From positions 45,786,859 to 45,850,858 of the forward strand of contig CM059575.1 of assembly GCA_030386875.1 (NCBI GenBank): a stretch of DNA of 64,000 nt, given 5' to 3'. Origin of the DNA: Morinoia aosen (lineage: Eukaryota > Arthropoda > Malacostraca > Amphipoda > Talitridae). The position numbers and the translations under genes are program-made. The notes beneath the pieces are model-generated. The model made no database searches, was not told where the DNA came from, and saw only the letters and a list, made by a program, of their open reading frames with translations. Positions 44,401 to 47,760 of this stretch are shown in pieces (positions within the stretch are counted from its first letter, which is position 1; each line of letters opens with the position of its first letter).

Positions 44401-44909
44401 TTGTGCATCATTTCCTCTTTTTATGTCCAAGGAATCAGTCTTAACACGTTAACCGTCATGGGTTAAACTCAATTCAATATTCATATTAAATTTTAACTCA
44501 ATTGTAGTGCGTCATTTTGAAAATAACCAACATGAACTGGATCATGCCTTCATTTGGCTTTGATTGAGTACTTATGAAAATTGAGTATGTGAGAACTGGT
44601 CAGTCAGCAGCATAATGAAAGTTCCCTCCGTGTACCACTGGTGGCTCACATGGCAGTTAACGTGTTAATATGTTATTAATAATGTTATTTTCCAACGGGA
44701 CAAAAACATGTTCTTAACTTATTTTGTTCTCACATTTGTTTGTGATATTCTATGCCTCTCTTTAAGCTATAATTGTAAAATATATCTTTTAGGAAGAGTA
44801 TCAAAAAGCTGCAACATTCTACGAGTCAACGCTGGCTCTGCAATCCACCTTCGAACCCGCCAAGGAGCGACTGCTTGCCATCTACTGTGAGGAGCATCTC
44901 GATGACTGA
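2303..44909 (+). CDS. TTC17: TTC17 homologue, gene-level model of 18 exons (5' end missing)
   Basis: This entry spans the spliced gene; each exon is listed separately. The exons join in one continuous frame (about 982 codons plus stop, with every phase matching). The translation follows vertebrate TTC17 in order: a TPR block, a helix starting with SLQRTLSEL, a variable middle, a TPR block with WVLHNLAALYWRAVGN, the motif TWLSVSAKYI, and a final TPR block with ALYWRVEGNAENAIDCL. Vertebrate TTC17 is about 1,140 residues, so the N-terminal ~150 residues lie outside the window or were not found. In vertebrates TTC17 is linked to actin polymerisation and ciliogenesis; its role in insects is unknown to me. 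Exons are clearly more GC-rich than introns. Exon boundaries are inferred from splice signals and family alignment recalled from memory, not from transcripts. Confidence 0.88.
2801..2968 (+). CDS. TTC17: TTC17 exon B: TPR
   Basis: The acceptor is ...TACATTGCAG. The exon encodes HIPLVQLGNLLHRSKLAHDA, then AAVVLHSALDHH and a second helix pair, LTLAHVYATMALYNV. Two GT donors are possible. GT at 2969 gives phase 2 and rejoins the next exon as YNVSAVCYSNAALL, aligning residue by residue with the family (YNHSVLCYDHALQ). GT at 2983 would break the frame with the next exon, so 2968 is chosen as the end. Confidence 0.85.
2969..3795. other. Intron sequence, nothing recognised
   Basis: AT-rich intron DNA between exon B and a Tc1-like fragment. 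I see no repeat or coding signal in it. Confidence 0.5.
3796..4045 (-). pseudogene. Tc1-like transposase, C-terminal fragment
   Basis: The minus strand reads KGLTWLHQSPYMNPTENLWR followed by HASREMTNQPRSKG and ITWNFTRISPSFNRKLTG. This resembles the Tc1 '(W)PAQSPDLNPIENLW' block with the third catalytic region and the C-terminal helix. The usual SPDLNP is SPYMNP, so the Asp is lost. No terminal repeats or N-terminal part were found nearby. Confidence 0.8.
4340..4640 (+). mobile_element. Retroposon family A, highly diverged copy
   Basis: It shares with the family the block GGAACTAGCGCCCCTGG, the pyrimidine-rich middle (TTCTTCTTCCTCCTTCC) and a late segment with TTTTTATGCGCAGGGTAT and GGGAATACACTTTG like the copies near 18.8, 24.5 and 43.8 kb. 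The ends are not clear. Confidence 0.45.
5242..5602 (+). mobile_element. Retroposon family A copy
   Basis: It carries the family landmarks in order: GCAACTATTGTATCTATGGG, AATTAGCGCTCC, GGTTAGGTAGGCC, TTTTTTTGTTTTGTTAAGGA, CCATACTAAATGGTGCC and the tail AGCATCTAATCTAAC. The 5' palindrome (normally CCCCTCAGGGG) is changed to GCCCCGCGG. No convincing target-site duplication. Confidence 0.85.
5808..6167 (+). mobile_element. Retroposon family A copy with 14-bp target duplication
   Basis: A full-length copy that starts CCCCTCAGGGGG and ends in an AATCTAATCTAATC-type pentamer tail. It is flanked by direct repeats TTCCGAAACTGCTA at 5794-5807 and 6168-6181. That pattern (tail at one end, short target-site duplication) is what LINE-mediated retroposition leaves. 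Confidence 0.93.
6350..6469 (+). CDS. TTC17: TTC17 exon C: end of first TPR block
   Basis: The acceptor is TTTGCTCAG and the donor GTGAGT at 6470. Translation gives SAVCYSNAALLQPAAALPRK and LRHAVLCHAHLEEALQQQHL. The 'RHAVLC' motif matches the 'KRKHAVLCQQKLEQKLE' stretch that ends the first TPR block of TTC17. Phase 2 at both ends fits its neighbours. The exon lies between two retroposon copies upstream and a quiet intron downstream. Confidence 0.85.
6470..7592. other. Intron between exons C and D, nothing recognised
   Basis: AT-rich intron without recognisable repeats or coding signal. Confidence 0.5.
7593..7759 (+). CDS. TTC17: TTC17 exon D: long charged helix (coiled-coil-like)
   Basis: The acceptor is ...GCATGTGCAG and the donor GTGAGT at 7760. 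The exon encodes SLQRTLSELQQYQQSHEEWL followed by a Glu/Leu/Lys-rich helix (LALHQKLLLEQATPEMKLES, RLEYEEQKIRESSDG). This matches the 'RSLQRTLNELKEYQKQHD' helix that follows the first TPR block in TTC17. It exits in phase 1. Confidence 0.86.
7760..8442. other. Intron between exons D and E, nothing recognised
   Basis: No recognisable repeat or coding signal. Confidence 0.5.
8443..8569 (+). CDS. TTC17: TTC17 exon E: variable middle segment
   Basis: The acceptor TGCGTATCTCAG precedes GGCAAGAC and the donor is GTACCG at 8570. It encodes GQDCFQYQQDGHTFLSCNMR followed by RDQLEHRPQAADLLLDLTTL. The Cys and Gln-rich start resembles the 'ICRLVNQQHSLHCQW' segment of vertebrate TTC17; the rest is lineage-specific. 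The phases (1 in, 2 out) fit the neighbours. Codon content (GC-rich third positions) is like the other exons. Confidence 0.72.
9110..9425 (-). pseudogene. Tc1-like transposase fragment (first catalytic Asp region)
   Basis: The minus strand reads RHPILAQRKVTHQSQNVEVH and ARVPAGKSFISKKNKEAHLD, then WDRVQVSDESKFNVFGSEGK IYV. The last part is the Tc1 block 'VLWSDESKFNIFGSDGRQYV' that contains the first catalytic Asp. Beyond it frameshifts remain (a trace of 'KHGGGSVM' as VWREECDGGK). The flanks show no obvious intact terminal repeats. Confidence 0.83.
9560..10929. other. Intron sequence, nothing firmly recognised
   Basis: AT-rich intron between a Tc1 fragment and exon F. I see no repeat family from elsewhere in the window. 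Confidence 0.45.
10930..11025 (+). CDS. TTC17: TTC17 exon F: variable middle segment
   Basis: Two acceptors lie 7 bases apart (ag at 10928-10929 and at 10935-10936). The first keeps the frame open and gives VQGETMRLSSLRHQPAQASV then QPVFRLQPHHLGG, in phase with the next exon. The second gives a Cys-rich reading that hits a stop at 11022, so the first is preferred. The donor GTGAGC is at 11026. There is no strong family match here; the assignment rests on frame, GC content and splice sites. Confidence 0.6.
11240..11461. mobile_element. piggyBac-style MITE, 222 bp, TTAA-flanked
   Basis: TTAA at 11236-11239 and 11462-11465 flanks a 222-bp element. Its ends are inverted repeats: CCCTTTAACGTCC on the left, and on the right the reverse complement reads CCCTTTAACGCCCC. 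A TTAA target duplication with CCY-starting termini is the piggyBac pattern. The element is too short to code for a transposase. Confidence 0.7.
11767..11928 (+). CDS. TTC17: TTC17 exon G: middle segment with conserved SFPAVILLPGVKGF
   Basis: The acceptor ...GCGTTGTGCAG is followed by a Gly-rich stretch (GGWVVGRNGAPVAGGGRG) and then AELPAWDSFPAVILLPGVKG. The latter aligns with vertebrate 'GELPTYFLPPENKGL', including the Pro and Gly positions. The donor GTGAGG is at 11929 (phase 2). A poly-T tract (11683-11695) lies upstream of the acceptor. Confidence 0.76.
12150..12790 (-). pseudogene. Tc1-like transposase remnant
   Basis: The minus strand reads MNSHDYLQVLSDHVRPSMEH then NSNIHRATSVQDWFIANKGT and FGHM. 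This is typical of the middle and C-terminal part of a Tc1-like transposase ('YLxIL...D(D/N)AxxHRAxxVQDWF...'). The catalytic Asp before xxxHRA is replaced (GENSNIHRA). Frames are broken on both sides, with traces of the preceding region out to ~12780. Confidence 0.72.
12800..13900. other. Intron sequence, nothing recognised
   Basis: AT-rich sequence between a Tc1 remnant and a retroposon copy. No coding or repeat signal seen. Confidence 0.45.
13936..14300 (+). mobile_element. Retroposon family A copy with 12-bp target duplication
   Basis: Full length, from CCCCTCAGGGGG to the tail ACTTATAATCTATAATC. Direct repeats TTGCATATGACA flank it at 13924-13935 and 14301-14312. Its internal block CTGTCCTGTTTTTCAG is a good match to a 3' splice acceptor in the host gene's sense strand. 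Confidence 0.93.
14480..15525 (-). pseudogene. Tc1-like element with transposase remnant and one terminal repeat
   Basis: The minus strand at 14801-15160 codes for a Tc1-type block: LAGKIVRQPHSTSKKIFKAA, then KARVQEKNPPLYKIHKAKRV and DWAERYMKMNFQNVLFTDEC, the last holding the first catalytic Asp. Further left are traces of 'QQDN' and 'SPDLYSIGNLL' (~14495-14625) out of frame. At the right end CAGTGCGTTCACC (reading leftward from 15523, next to TA) looks like a Tc1 terminal inverted repeat. I could not find its partner. Confidence 0.8.
15684..15921 (+). CDS. TTC17: TTC17 exon H: linker into second TPR block
   Basis: The acceptor is TGACTCATTGCAG and the donor GTAAGA at 15922 (phase 0). It encodes ICDRLPSALPPMLERLRSAD, then a helix with GDLQEAGHRVALALQK. 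This corresponds to the TTC17 region before 'APIWLILNEAGLYWRAVGN', where 'ICDRL' and the final helix are recognisable. It sits 160 bp downstream of the terminal repeat of a Tc1-like element. Confidence 0.82.
16236..16530 (+). mobile_element. tRNA-derived SINE, diverged copy
   Basis: It begins with a tRNA-like head (GTGGCCGCCTTGTCC AAGTGGTTG, box A-like). Its body is related to the element at 25460: CAATTCCTGGCAATACT vs GAGTCCCGGCGCTGTTG, ATTTCCCCATCC vs AATACCCCACTC, and ATTTGAAAAACCAATGTAC vs ATTTGAAAATCCAATATAC. Box B is decayed. Confidence 0.6.
17421..17571 (+). CDS. TTC17: TTC17 exon I: TPR with WVLHNLAALYWRAVGN
   Basis: It begins after ...GTACCTGGCAG in phase 0 and encodes AGPRWVLHNLAALYWRAVGN, an almost exact match to the TTC17 family motif 'WLILNEAGLYWRAVGN', then GVECLRGVLAEEGAVLGEL. 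The donor GTGCGG at 17572 leaves phase 1, which the next exon completes as GAT (Asp). Confidence 0.87.
17572..18655. other. Intron sequence, nothing recognised
   Basis: AT-rich intron following exon I. No shared repeat or coding signal seen. Confidence 0.45.
18656..18990 (+). mobile_element. Retroposon family A copy (subfamily with long 3' insert)
   Basis: It lacks the 5' palindromes and starts at GTCCCCAGGGAGAAG. It carries AGAGCTGAAAGTTTAG, a TTTCTATGCACACGGTG TGG insert shared with the copies near 24.5 and 43.8 kb, CCATGCTAAATG and the tail CTCTAATCTAATC. Confidence 0.8.
18991..20100. other. Intron sequence, nothing recognised
   Basis: AT-rich DNA between two retroposon copies. No coding signal seen. 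Confidence 0.45.
20106..20419 (+). mobile_element. Retroposon family A copy, 5'-truncated, tail replaced by ATA repeat
   Basis: It starts inside the family at TTGGCGCTCCCAGGGG and is otherwise complete to GGGAGGCTAAAACTTTC. The pentamer tail is replaced by a long ATA microsatellite that runs to within 100 bp of TTC17 exon J. Confidence 0.88.
20420..20489 (+). repeat. (ATA)n microsatellite, about 23 units
   Basis: An uninterrupted ATA/AAT trinucleotide run directly at the 3' end of a retroposon copy. It probably grew from the A/T-rich tail. Confidence 0.95.
20590..20741 (+). CDS. TTC17: TTC17 exon J: TPR
   Basis: The acceptor is TTGGTGCCCCCAG and the donor GTGAGT at 20742 (phase 0). It encodes GEDYDEMWRKYDTLFVDVAL, then GNLASLLYAVGRVDDALALA, the family's 'VPLVNLANLLIHYGLHLDATKLL' TPR. 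A retroposon copy with an expanded ATA microsatellite ends only 100 bp upstream of the acceptor. Confidence 0.87.
20895..21275 (-). pseudogene. Tc1-like transposase fragment
   Basis: The minus strand reads SDEKKIGLLKWNSVFQVWRQ, then TISKVTFGGGSVLVYGSFSS. These are Tc1 signatures ('SDESKF...VWRR', 'VKHGGGSVMVWGCFS'). Unrelated or decayed sequence precedes and follows. It starts ~150 bp downstream of the TTC17 exon J donor. Confidence 0.82.
21930..22235. other. GC-rich block in intron, unidentified
   Basis: A locally GC-rich stretch with related internal phrases (GCGGTCGCGCTGACCGGTCG, GCAGTTGCACTGACCTGTCG, AGCTGTCGTGCTGACGTG), followed by GCAATAAAATTAAG. It could be a solo LTR or a SINE-like piece. 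I found no second copy to define its ends. Confidence 0.4.
22658..23021 (+). mobile_element. Retroposon family A copy with target duplication
   Basis: Near full length, from CCCTTCAGGGGGATACAACT to ACTTATAATCTCAATC. The flanks TTGTTTTGTTC (left, 22646-22656) and TTGTTTTGTTC (right, after the tail) form a direct repeat of about 11-12 bp. Confidence 0.91.
23490..23825 (+). mobile_element. Retroposon family A copy
   Basis: It starts TTTCAGGGGGATACAACTAT and ends ACATCTGATCTAATCTC. A possible imperfect target duplication is CATTAGATTT / CATTCGATTT. A small deletion removes part of the Gly/T-rich block after GTTAGGTACG. Confidence 0.88.
24231..24604 (+). mobile_element. Retroposon family A copy (subfamily with long 3' insert)
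   Basis: It starts CCCTTCGGGGGAATACAACT, keeps GTATCTATGGGAATCAGC, CTGTCCTGTTTTTCAG and CCATACCAAATGGTGCC, and carries the extra GCAGGAACACACTTTGTGC segment. The tail is decayed (TAATTTAAAATC). Confidence 0.88.
25065..25270 (+). CDS. TTC17: TTC17 exon K: TPR ending the second block
   Basis: The acceptor is CACGATGTTCAG. It encodes NETQFLLGNLLSIKGNVTGA, then MHHYEKALSLAPDHPHARHY, a textbook TPR that aligns with 'TFLSLGNAYLALKNISGALEAF'. The 3' end is ambiguous: GT at 25268 and GT at 25271 both keep phase 2, adding or omitting one Trp codon. I give the longer form because GTGTGT is the better donor. Confidence 0.85.
25460..25757 (+). mobile_element. tRNA-derived SINE
   Basis: The head carries a box A-like TAGCCGTGTGAC (from 25469) and a box B-like GGGTCCGAGTCCC (25511-25523), spaced as in a tRNA. 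An unrelated body follows (AATACCCCACTCTACCCAGG ... TTTGAAAATCCAATATAC), with a short A/T-rich tail (ATTATTATTAAAAAAAAT). A diverged relative sits at 16236-16530. Confidence 0.75.
25771..26440. other. Intron sequence, unidentified
   Basis: This includes a moderately GC-rich part (25900-26200) that ends near GCAATAAAATC. It may be a decayed element. No coding signal. Confidence 0.35.
26447..26740 (+). mobile_element. Retroposon family A copy, internally deleted
   Basis: It retains CAATACTGTTACAGAATGGC, CCAGGGGAAAATG, then jumps to TTTCTTTGTTATGGTGAAGG and continues through GTTCACTGCTGTCCCG and CCATACGAAATGGTGCC to ACTAACATCTAATCTG. The middle part (about 70 bp) is missing. Confidence 0.83.
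26760..27280. other. Intron sequence, nothing recognised
   Basis: AT-rich, without repeat or coding signal. Confidence 0.45.
27281..27417 (+). CDS. TTC17: TTC17 exon L: acidic linker
   Basis: The acceptor is ATTGTACGACAG and the donor GTAAGC at 27418 (phase 1). It encodes VAEEESELPPSSSEPGSGDA then DLPEDVELLSVKAFCEKGID. It is acidic and mostly disordered in composition, like the 'SDEMENSDETKMSEEILALV' stretch of vertebrate TTC17. Support comes from frame, composition and position. Confidence 0.78.
27647..28485. mobile_element. piggyBac-style non-autonomous element, 839 bp, TTAA-flanked
   Basis: TTAA at 27643-27646 and 28486-28489 flanks the element. The left end is CCCGTCGCCAC and the right end, reverse-complemented, CCCGTCTCCAC. 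Inside, the phrase CTCTTAGAAGGTC recurs three times (near 27666, 27869 and 27918). No transposase is visible. It lies in the intron after exon L. Confidence 0.72.
28490..28980. other. Intron sequence, nothing recognised
   Basis: No repeat or coding signal seen. Confidence 0.4.
29165..29671 (-). pseudogene. LINE ORF2 C-terminus with Cys-type motif
   Basis: It reads EMREQTRLHNLQPNKSVRYI (helical part), then across a frameshift TGQVTASVEHVLTECQRYTV, the 'C..C...H...C' motif region of LINE ORF2 ends (here partly lost), and stops shortly after FLRATEIFQVI. Confidence 0.75.
29800..30080 (-). pseudogene. LINE RNase H domain remnant
   Basis: It carries GKAFFFTDGSKTKHALGNAV, the first RNase H block with its catalytic Asp (TDGSK), preceded by a linker (LGAAAYRAVLRDHLLNQT). 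Later blocks are frameshifted. Confidence 0.8.
30600..31000 (-). pseudogene. LINE reverse transcriptase remnant with ruined active site
   Basis: The minus strand reads SGAPQGSIL (RT motif 'G(L)PQGS'), a stop, then VCFLIALNDI and YVNEFVIYVSGKNLSALDAN. The last aligns with the 'YADDFVIY' catalytic block, but YADD is YVNE, so both catalytic Asp residues are gone. Confidence 0.75.
31347..32024 (-). pseudogene. LINE endonuclease domain remnant
   Basis: The minus strand carries TLQALAHGINLRRTYTQCSV (like 'LQAVAVxINLxxxxTVCSLY') and, further on, LCSPDCCIDIKYIIKQLYDS then GHYPIHLDTVQPQNMETRYK, NWTRFSELTQLSSEEADEL. The block 'SDHYPI' of apurinic-type endonucleases is seen as SGHYPI, with the catalytic Asp changed to Gly. 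Confidence 0.78.
32100..33725 (-). pseudogene. LINE ORF1 (gag-like) remnant
   Basis: Several open pieces remain: an N-terminal Ser/Thr/Glu-rich part (33725-33366), a central part with VTEPYRSLNTVRGAVRSRTF and GVTDLWRIELGRDCEIITDT (33223 leftward), and WISELVEEYKEQPQQCY at the start of what should be a zinc-knuckle region. The Cys-rich knuckles are scrambled by frameshifts. These features fit the gag-like ORF1 of insect LINEs. Confidence 0.7.
33871..35108. other. Intron sequence, nothing recognised
   Basis: AT-rich DNA between the LINE 5' region and the 62-nt exon. No repeat family or coding signal. Confidence 0.45.
35109..35170 (+). CDS. TTC17: TTC17 exon M: 62-nt micro-exon, acidic
   Basis: This short exon lies between TACTTTGGTGCAG and the strong donor GTGAGT at 35171. 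Taking one base from the previous exon it reads DSDGAGYVVEENGDEDVAPR Q and ends in phase 0, exactly what the next exon needs. It is found only by splice-site and phase logic: skipping it would join phase 1 to phase 0 and shift the frame downstream. It follows the longest intron of the model (7.7 kb, holding the LINE copy). Confidence 0.72.
35521..35583 (+). repeat. Short tandem repeat, about 3 x 24 bp
   Basis: The phrase CACTTTGTACCCGGCTGCA recurs three times in tandem, the last copy diverging into CCGAGG. Confidence 0.9.
35865..36310 (-). pseudogene. Mariner-like transposase, C-terminal fragment
   Basis: The minus strand carries MYIFQQDSAPSHKALKTQDW (second catalytic Asp, QQD), WPPQSLDFNLLDYYVWGVVK (third catalytic Asp region) and PHNTNSSLMEVIAQVMEDIN. 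Upstream (36300-36185) traces of VMPLFF..GL..ADA are visible across a stop. The usual 'SPDLNPLDYYVWG' reads SLDFNLLDYYVWG. The N-terminal half is absent. Confidence 0.85.
36311..37239. other. Intron sequence, nothing recognised
   Basis: No repeat or coding signal seen. Confidence 0.45.
37240..37580 (+). CDS. TTC17: TTC17 exon N: disordered linker and TWLSVSAKYI motif
   Basis: The acceptor is GTCCTTTCAG and the donor GTGAGT at 37581 (phase 2). At 341 nt it is the longest exon. It starts QAEEPLEDARSKSFLSSALL, has a Pro/Ser-rich part, then two near-repeats (ADWLLRNKEAP, PDWLLSNAEAP), and ends with ALRHFTSTWLSVSAKYIE. The last part matches the conserved TTC17 stretch 'AIVSTWLAVSSKNID'. The internal DWLL repeat is not something I remember from vertebrates. 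Confidence 0.85.
37581..38724. other. Intron between exons N and O, nothing recognised
   Basis: AT-rich intron without recognisable elements. Confidence 0.45.
38725..38959 (+). CDS. TTC17: TTC17 exon O: Pro-rich segment into third TPR block
   Basis: The acceptor is TTTGTGTTGCAG and the donor GTAGCT at 38960 (phase 0). It encodes a Pro/Ser-rich stretch, then SLPSLDHLSGVRHRHQLPHL (family: 'MHTLDHLHGVSNRASLHY') and SMEQLGHRLYAALQQ (family: 'SLEQIGTRIAKVLEK'). The match is clear and collinear. Confidence 0.88.
39461..39630 (+). CDS. TTC17: TTC17 exon P: TPR with ALYWRVEGN
   Basis: The acceptor is GAAATTTCCCCAG. It encodes GGWVVCTGAALYWRVEGNAE, NAIDCLRAALLHAPRDMRDV and PLTSLANVLHR, matching 'SWVLSSMAALYWRVKGQGKKAIDCLRQAL...DVPLISLANILHN' of TTC17 with very high identity. 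The donor GTGCTC at 39631 leaves phase 2. Confidence 0.9.
39900..40005 (+). CDS. TTC17: TTC17 exon Q: TPR
   Basis: It follows ...TACACGAGCAG and ends before GTTAGT at 40006. It reads SGLYNNALIAANAALEISPK then FVVIHFTLANILAGM, corresponding to 'KLWNDAVIVATMAVEIAPHFAVNHFTLGNVYVAM'. It is in phase 0 for the terminal exon and too short to stand out as an open frame on its own. Confidence 0.88.
40006..41940. other. Start of the last TTC17 intron, nothing firmly recognised
   Basis: AT-rich sequence with a small tandem duplication of GAAGAATACACGAAAAAAAA near 40603-40646. A weak coding-like stretch at 41330-41670 could be a decayed transposase, but I cannot support a family. Confidence 0.35.
41960..43150 (+). 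pseudogene. Decayed coding-like sequence, probably a retroelement
   Basis: The + strand shows patches of protein-like sequence in changing frames: VTRVDVLEKINSLMDLIRNL around 42090 and ENLASDACLEKYVARLDSSA around 42866. Stops and frameshifts separate them. I do not recognise the family; an old LINE or LTR ORF is my guess. Confidence 0.3.
43553..43919 (+). mobile_element. Retroposon family A copy, diverged (long-insert subfamily)
   Basis: The family landmarks are recognisable but mutated: GGGATAGAACTATTATATC, AATTAGCGTTTCC, GAGCTGAGGGTTAG, CTGTTCTGTTTTTCAGC and GTAGGAACTCACCTTGTAC. It ends AACTAAGTTATAATATAATC. Confidence 0.82.
44445..44664. mobile_element. TTAA-flanked MITE-like element, 220 bp
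   Basis: TTAA at 44441-44444 and 44665-44668 flanks an element whose ends are inverted: CACGTTAACCGTCATG left and, reverse-complemented, CACGTTAACTGCCATG right. It has the TTAA target and the size of the element at 11240-11461 but different termini. It ends about 130 bp before the acceptor of the last TTC17 exon. Confidence 0.65.
44793..44909 (+). CDS. TTC17: TTC17 exon R: terminal exon with stop codon
   Basis: The acceptor is TATATCTTTTAG. It encodes EEYQKAATFYESTLALQSTF, then EPAKERLLAIYCEEHLDD and TGA at 44907-44909. It matches the family end 'EEFEKALVWYESTLKLQPEFVPAKNRIQTIQC'. Bases 44824-44866 recur exactly at 47706-47748 (see findings). A candidate polyadenylation signal AATAAA lies at 45623-45628. 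Confidence 0.9.
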   Translation, partial: EEYQKAATFYESTLALQSTFEPAKERLLAIYCEEHLDD

Positions 44910-47705
44910 ACTGCACACACTCCTCTACTCGCTTATGATCAAAATTGTCTAGTCTTCGTCTGTAGATATTTCATGTAGCGTGGACTCGTAGATACAGTAT
45001 CTACATCGAATCAAGATAATGTAAAAGTGCTTTATCTCATTGTTTTACAAATTGTCGGGTCCTGAAAGACTATTCTCGCGGAAATTAAGGAAACTATGGA
45101 GAAAATTCAGCACTCGTGGCTTGCGGTGTATGTCATAAATTAGTGTTTGCGAAGCAGTTCCTGCTCTAAGTATTGGCTGAGCCAGTTCATCAAGACCCCT
45201 TTTCCATAATTTTTTTCAACTCATTTCAAAATTAGACTACTGACGTTCTTTCCTAATTAACAGTATTCAGCGAGTACTTAATAATATATAACTTTTTTCT
45301 GGGTGATTTAAGCTTGTACAATTTTGTATACGCTGGTTGCTGAGTTTTAATTAGCATTGTGCGCCTCCCTTGATGTCATTGCCTACTCCAAGTTCTACTG
45401 TTTACTCGATAGGTCCGGCATGTGCAAACGTTCCCGCTCGATCTTGGTAGAGAATGAAAGTTATCTAGCGATGATTATTTTATTGTGTGGATAGAAATCC
45501 CTCTAAAAAAGCAGTATATCTTCAATGCGGAAGTCGAATAATTGAATGAAACTTCCGTACATTAATGTAATTAATTGATTGAAATCTTATTGCTGTGATG
45601 CTTTCATTCCTGCTAGGGGATTAATAAATTGTTGATTTTGGTCTTAGAAGTATGTAACCTTAGAAAGTAATCATCATTTATTGATTTCTTCATTTGCCTG
45701 ACCGAAAATTGGGAACTTTTGTTAACTCAAGTTTTATAAATTTTAAAACAAGGACTAGTTAAGCTCTCTCTGTTGCAAATTTTTTGCGTTAATATATATC
45801 GCATGAGCGTGTCCGTGTTAGCTATCTCGTGCATGAAGAGTGTTTTTAGTGTAATATTTACCAAGTTCATCCAGTCATCCAGAGGTGAAACCTACACCTA
45901 ATGTTGCGTCGATGTATCGCGGGACGCAATGATTCATGGCTCGTCGAACACAAGATGCCGGCGCTATGTTTCAAAAGTTAAAATTGTACGTGTTTCTTGG
46001 TGTTTTTTTCAATTGGCTGTGCTACTTGTGTTTGCCATCGCGACTGGACTTGGGTGGATGAGCTTTCTTCTGAAATATATCTCGTTTCCGTAGCTGAGTC
46101 AGCTATGCTTATTGCAGAAATTTTCTGAGGGCCCAAGTGTTCATGCCATGCAGTTCCTCTTCTTCGTTTCTGTCTATACTATTGAGAAAACCTCTGCGCC
46201 ATGCAACATGTTATTTTATTGATTTTCCGGGCTTTTTATTCTGTTCTCACATCGTTGCATTTCTTCTCCTTGACTTATTAAGATGCTTATGTCGTGTTGC
46301 CAATCGTGGCTAATTACTTCAGCCAAGGTGCTAAGATTTCTGCTTTCACGAAATCTCTCGTGTTTTTTTCATGATGTTTCTCCGTGACAGCCTAAGAGCA
46401 AGTTGGGTTTTTGAGCCGTGAATGCGATCCTAATCAAAATAATGGTATTTACCATAATAATGAAAAACATAGTGTTAAAAACATTTGAAGTTATTTTGAT
46501 GCTTCTCTGTGTACCTTTTCAACTATTAAAGCAATTCCATTGTTCATGTAAACACTTTTGTACGTTATACCGGACGACTTGGGTTGCAAATCAGCTGCTG
46601 CATTTGTCTAACAGTACGTGTAGTCATAGGAATATGTTTCTAAAGTACATAAGTTGATTCTTCGTAATCAACTCTGGTGTGATTTATTTTGATTTTTTCT
46701 TAAATTTTGCACTTTTCTTTGACGTAGATACCTCAGCACTTGAAAGATCATAATCGTATGAAACAATAGTTATTTTCATGAAGAACGGCTCCAAATCTTC
46801 TGTAAATCGGAAAATATCTATTTGATATTAGGCAACTGTGTTATGCAGGTTTAAACCAAGATGAACATTTTTGTTCCCATACCAAACTTTTATTTTATAA
46901 CAGAATTACTTCAGAAGCACTATTAAGTTCAAAAGCACAATTTTGACAAACATTTTTTGTCACAAAATTAAGATGCATTGTACTACGTTATTCTGTTTGC
47001 TAAATTCCTTATGTAATACCAACCACTAGCGCGTCGAGCTATCCAAGCAATTTTAGACGCCTAGGGTACATTTGCCTTGACTTATAAATGGGTCAAGGTT
47101 AGTGAATCTAAGCAAATACAAACAGAGCCAACATTTTATGAAGAGGATCTCACCTACAAGTTCACGTAACGAAGTTGTTCCAGTAGTCGGGCGGCGGTGG
47201 CGCGAGGATTTAGTTTGGTAGGGCCAGGCACAACGAAGAGAGGCGTGTGGCCCGGACCGAAGTAGGTAGCAGTCTGACGTGATTGAAAATCCTTGTCTCA
47301 ACCTCGTCTTCCGCCGAAGCGGTATAGAAGCATTCGGACTCTAAAACATTCGAGTAGTAATTAGTATTTTACTTAGAGGCTCGATTTACCGTCGATGTGA
47401 CGATCCCCAATACCATAGCTTTGTTTGTTTTAATATATTTTCATTTAGTTTTCTTAAAAACTGCATGCGTTCAGTTATTTGAATGAGTTAAGGAAATTTG
47501 TTGGCAGAGACTCTTTACTACTGGAGCTTAATACAGTATTGAAACAGCCTGCTTACTGCCTCACACGGCAGAGCTATGACTGGTATCTCGACAATATACC
47601 TGTCTCACTACTGCTTTTTCGTGTCTGCTAAGTCAAATACAGAAATGGATTTTTTCAGTTTATAAGAATAAAATATTTTTTGTCAAATGTAATGTAATTA
47701 ATGTA
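44910..47705. other. 3' UTR and intergenic DNA after TTC17
   Basis: AT-rich. The proximal part is probably TTC17 3' UTR. No further gene or known repeat recognised. A moderately GC-rich patch at 47170-47330 has no coding signature. Confidence 0.45.
45623..45628 (+). terminator. Candidate polyadenylation signal for TTC17
   Basis: AATAAA lies about 0.7 kb after the TTC17 stop codon. It is the clearest canonical hexamer I noticed there. The surrounding DNA is AT-rich, so chance occurrence is likely. Confidence 0.3.
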
Positions 47706-47760
47706 AGTCAACGCTGGCTCTGCAATCCACCTTCGAACCCGCCAAGGATTTGGCGGGTTC
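47706..47760 (+). repeat. 43-bp exact copy of TTC17 last-exon sequence with snap-back hairpin
   Basis: Bases 47706-47748 are identical to 44824-44866 (inside the final coding exon, same orientation, offset 2,882). The copy runs directly into TTGGCGGGTTC, the reverse complement of GAACCCGCCAA just inside it, giving an 11-bp hairpin stem with a tiny loop (47734-47760). Confidence 0.9.

Noticed and set aside
46418..46657. A 79-codon plus-strand frame after TTC17
   Set aside because: AT-rich composition, no domain, no splice or promoter context. It looks like a chance frame.
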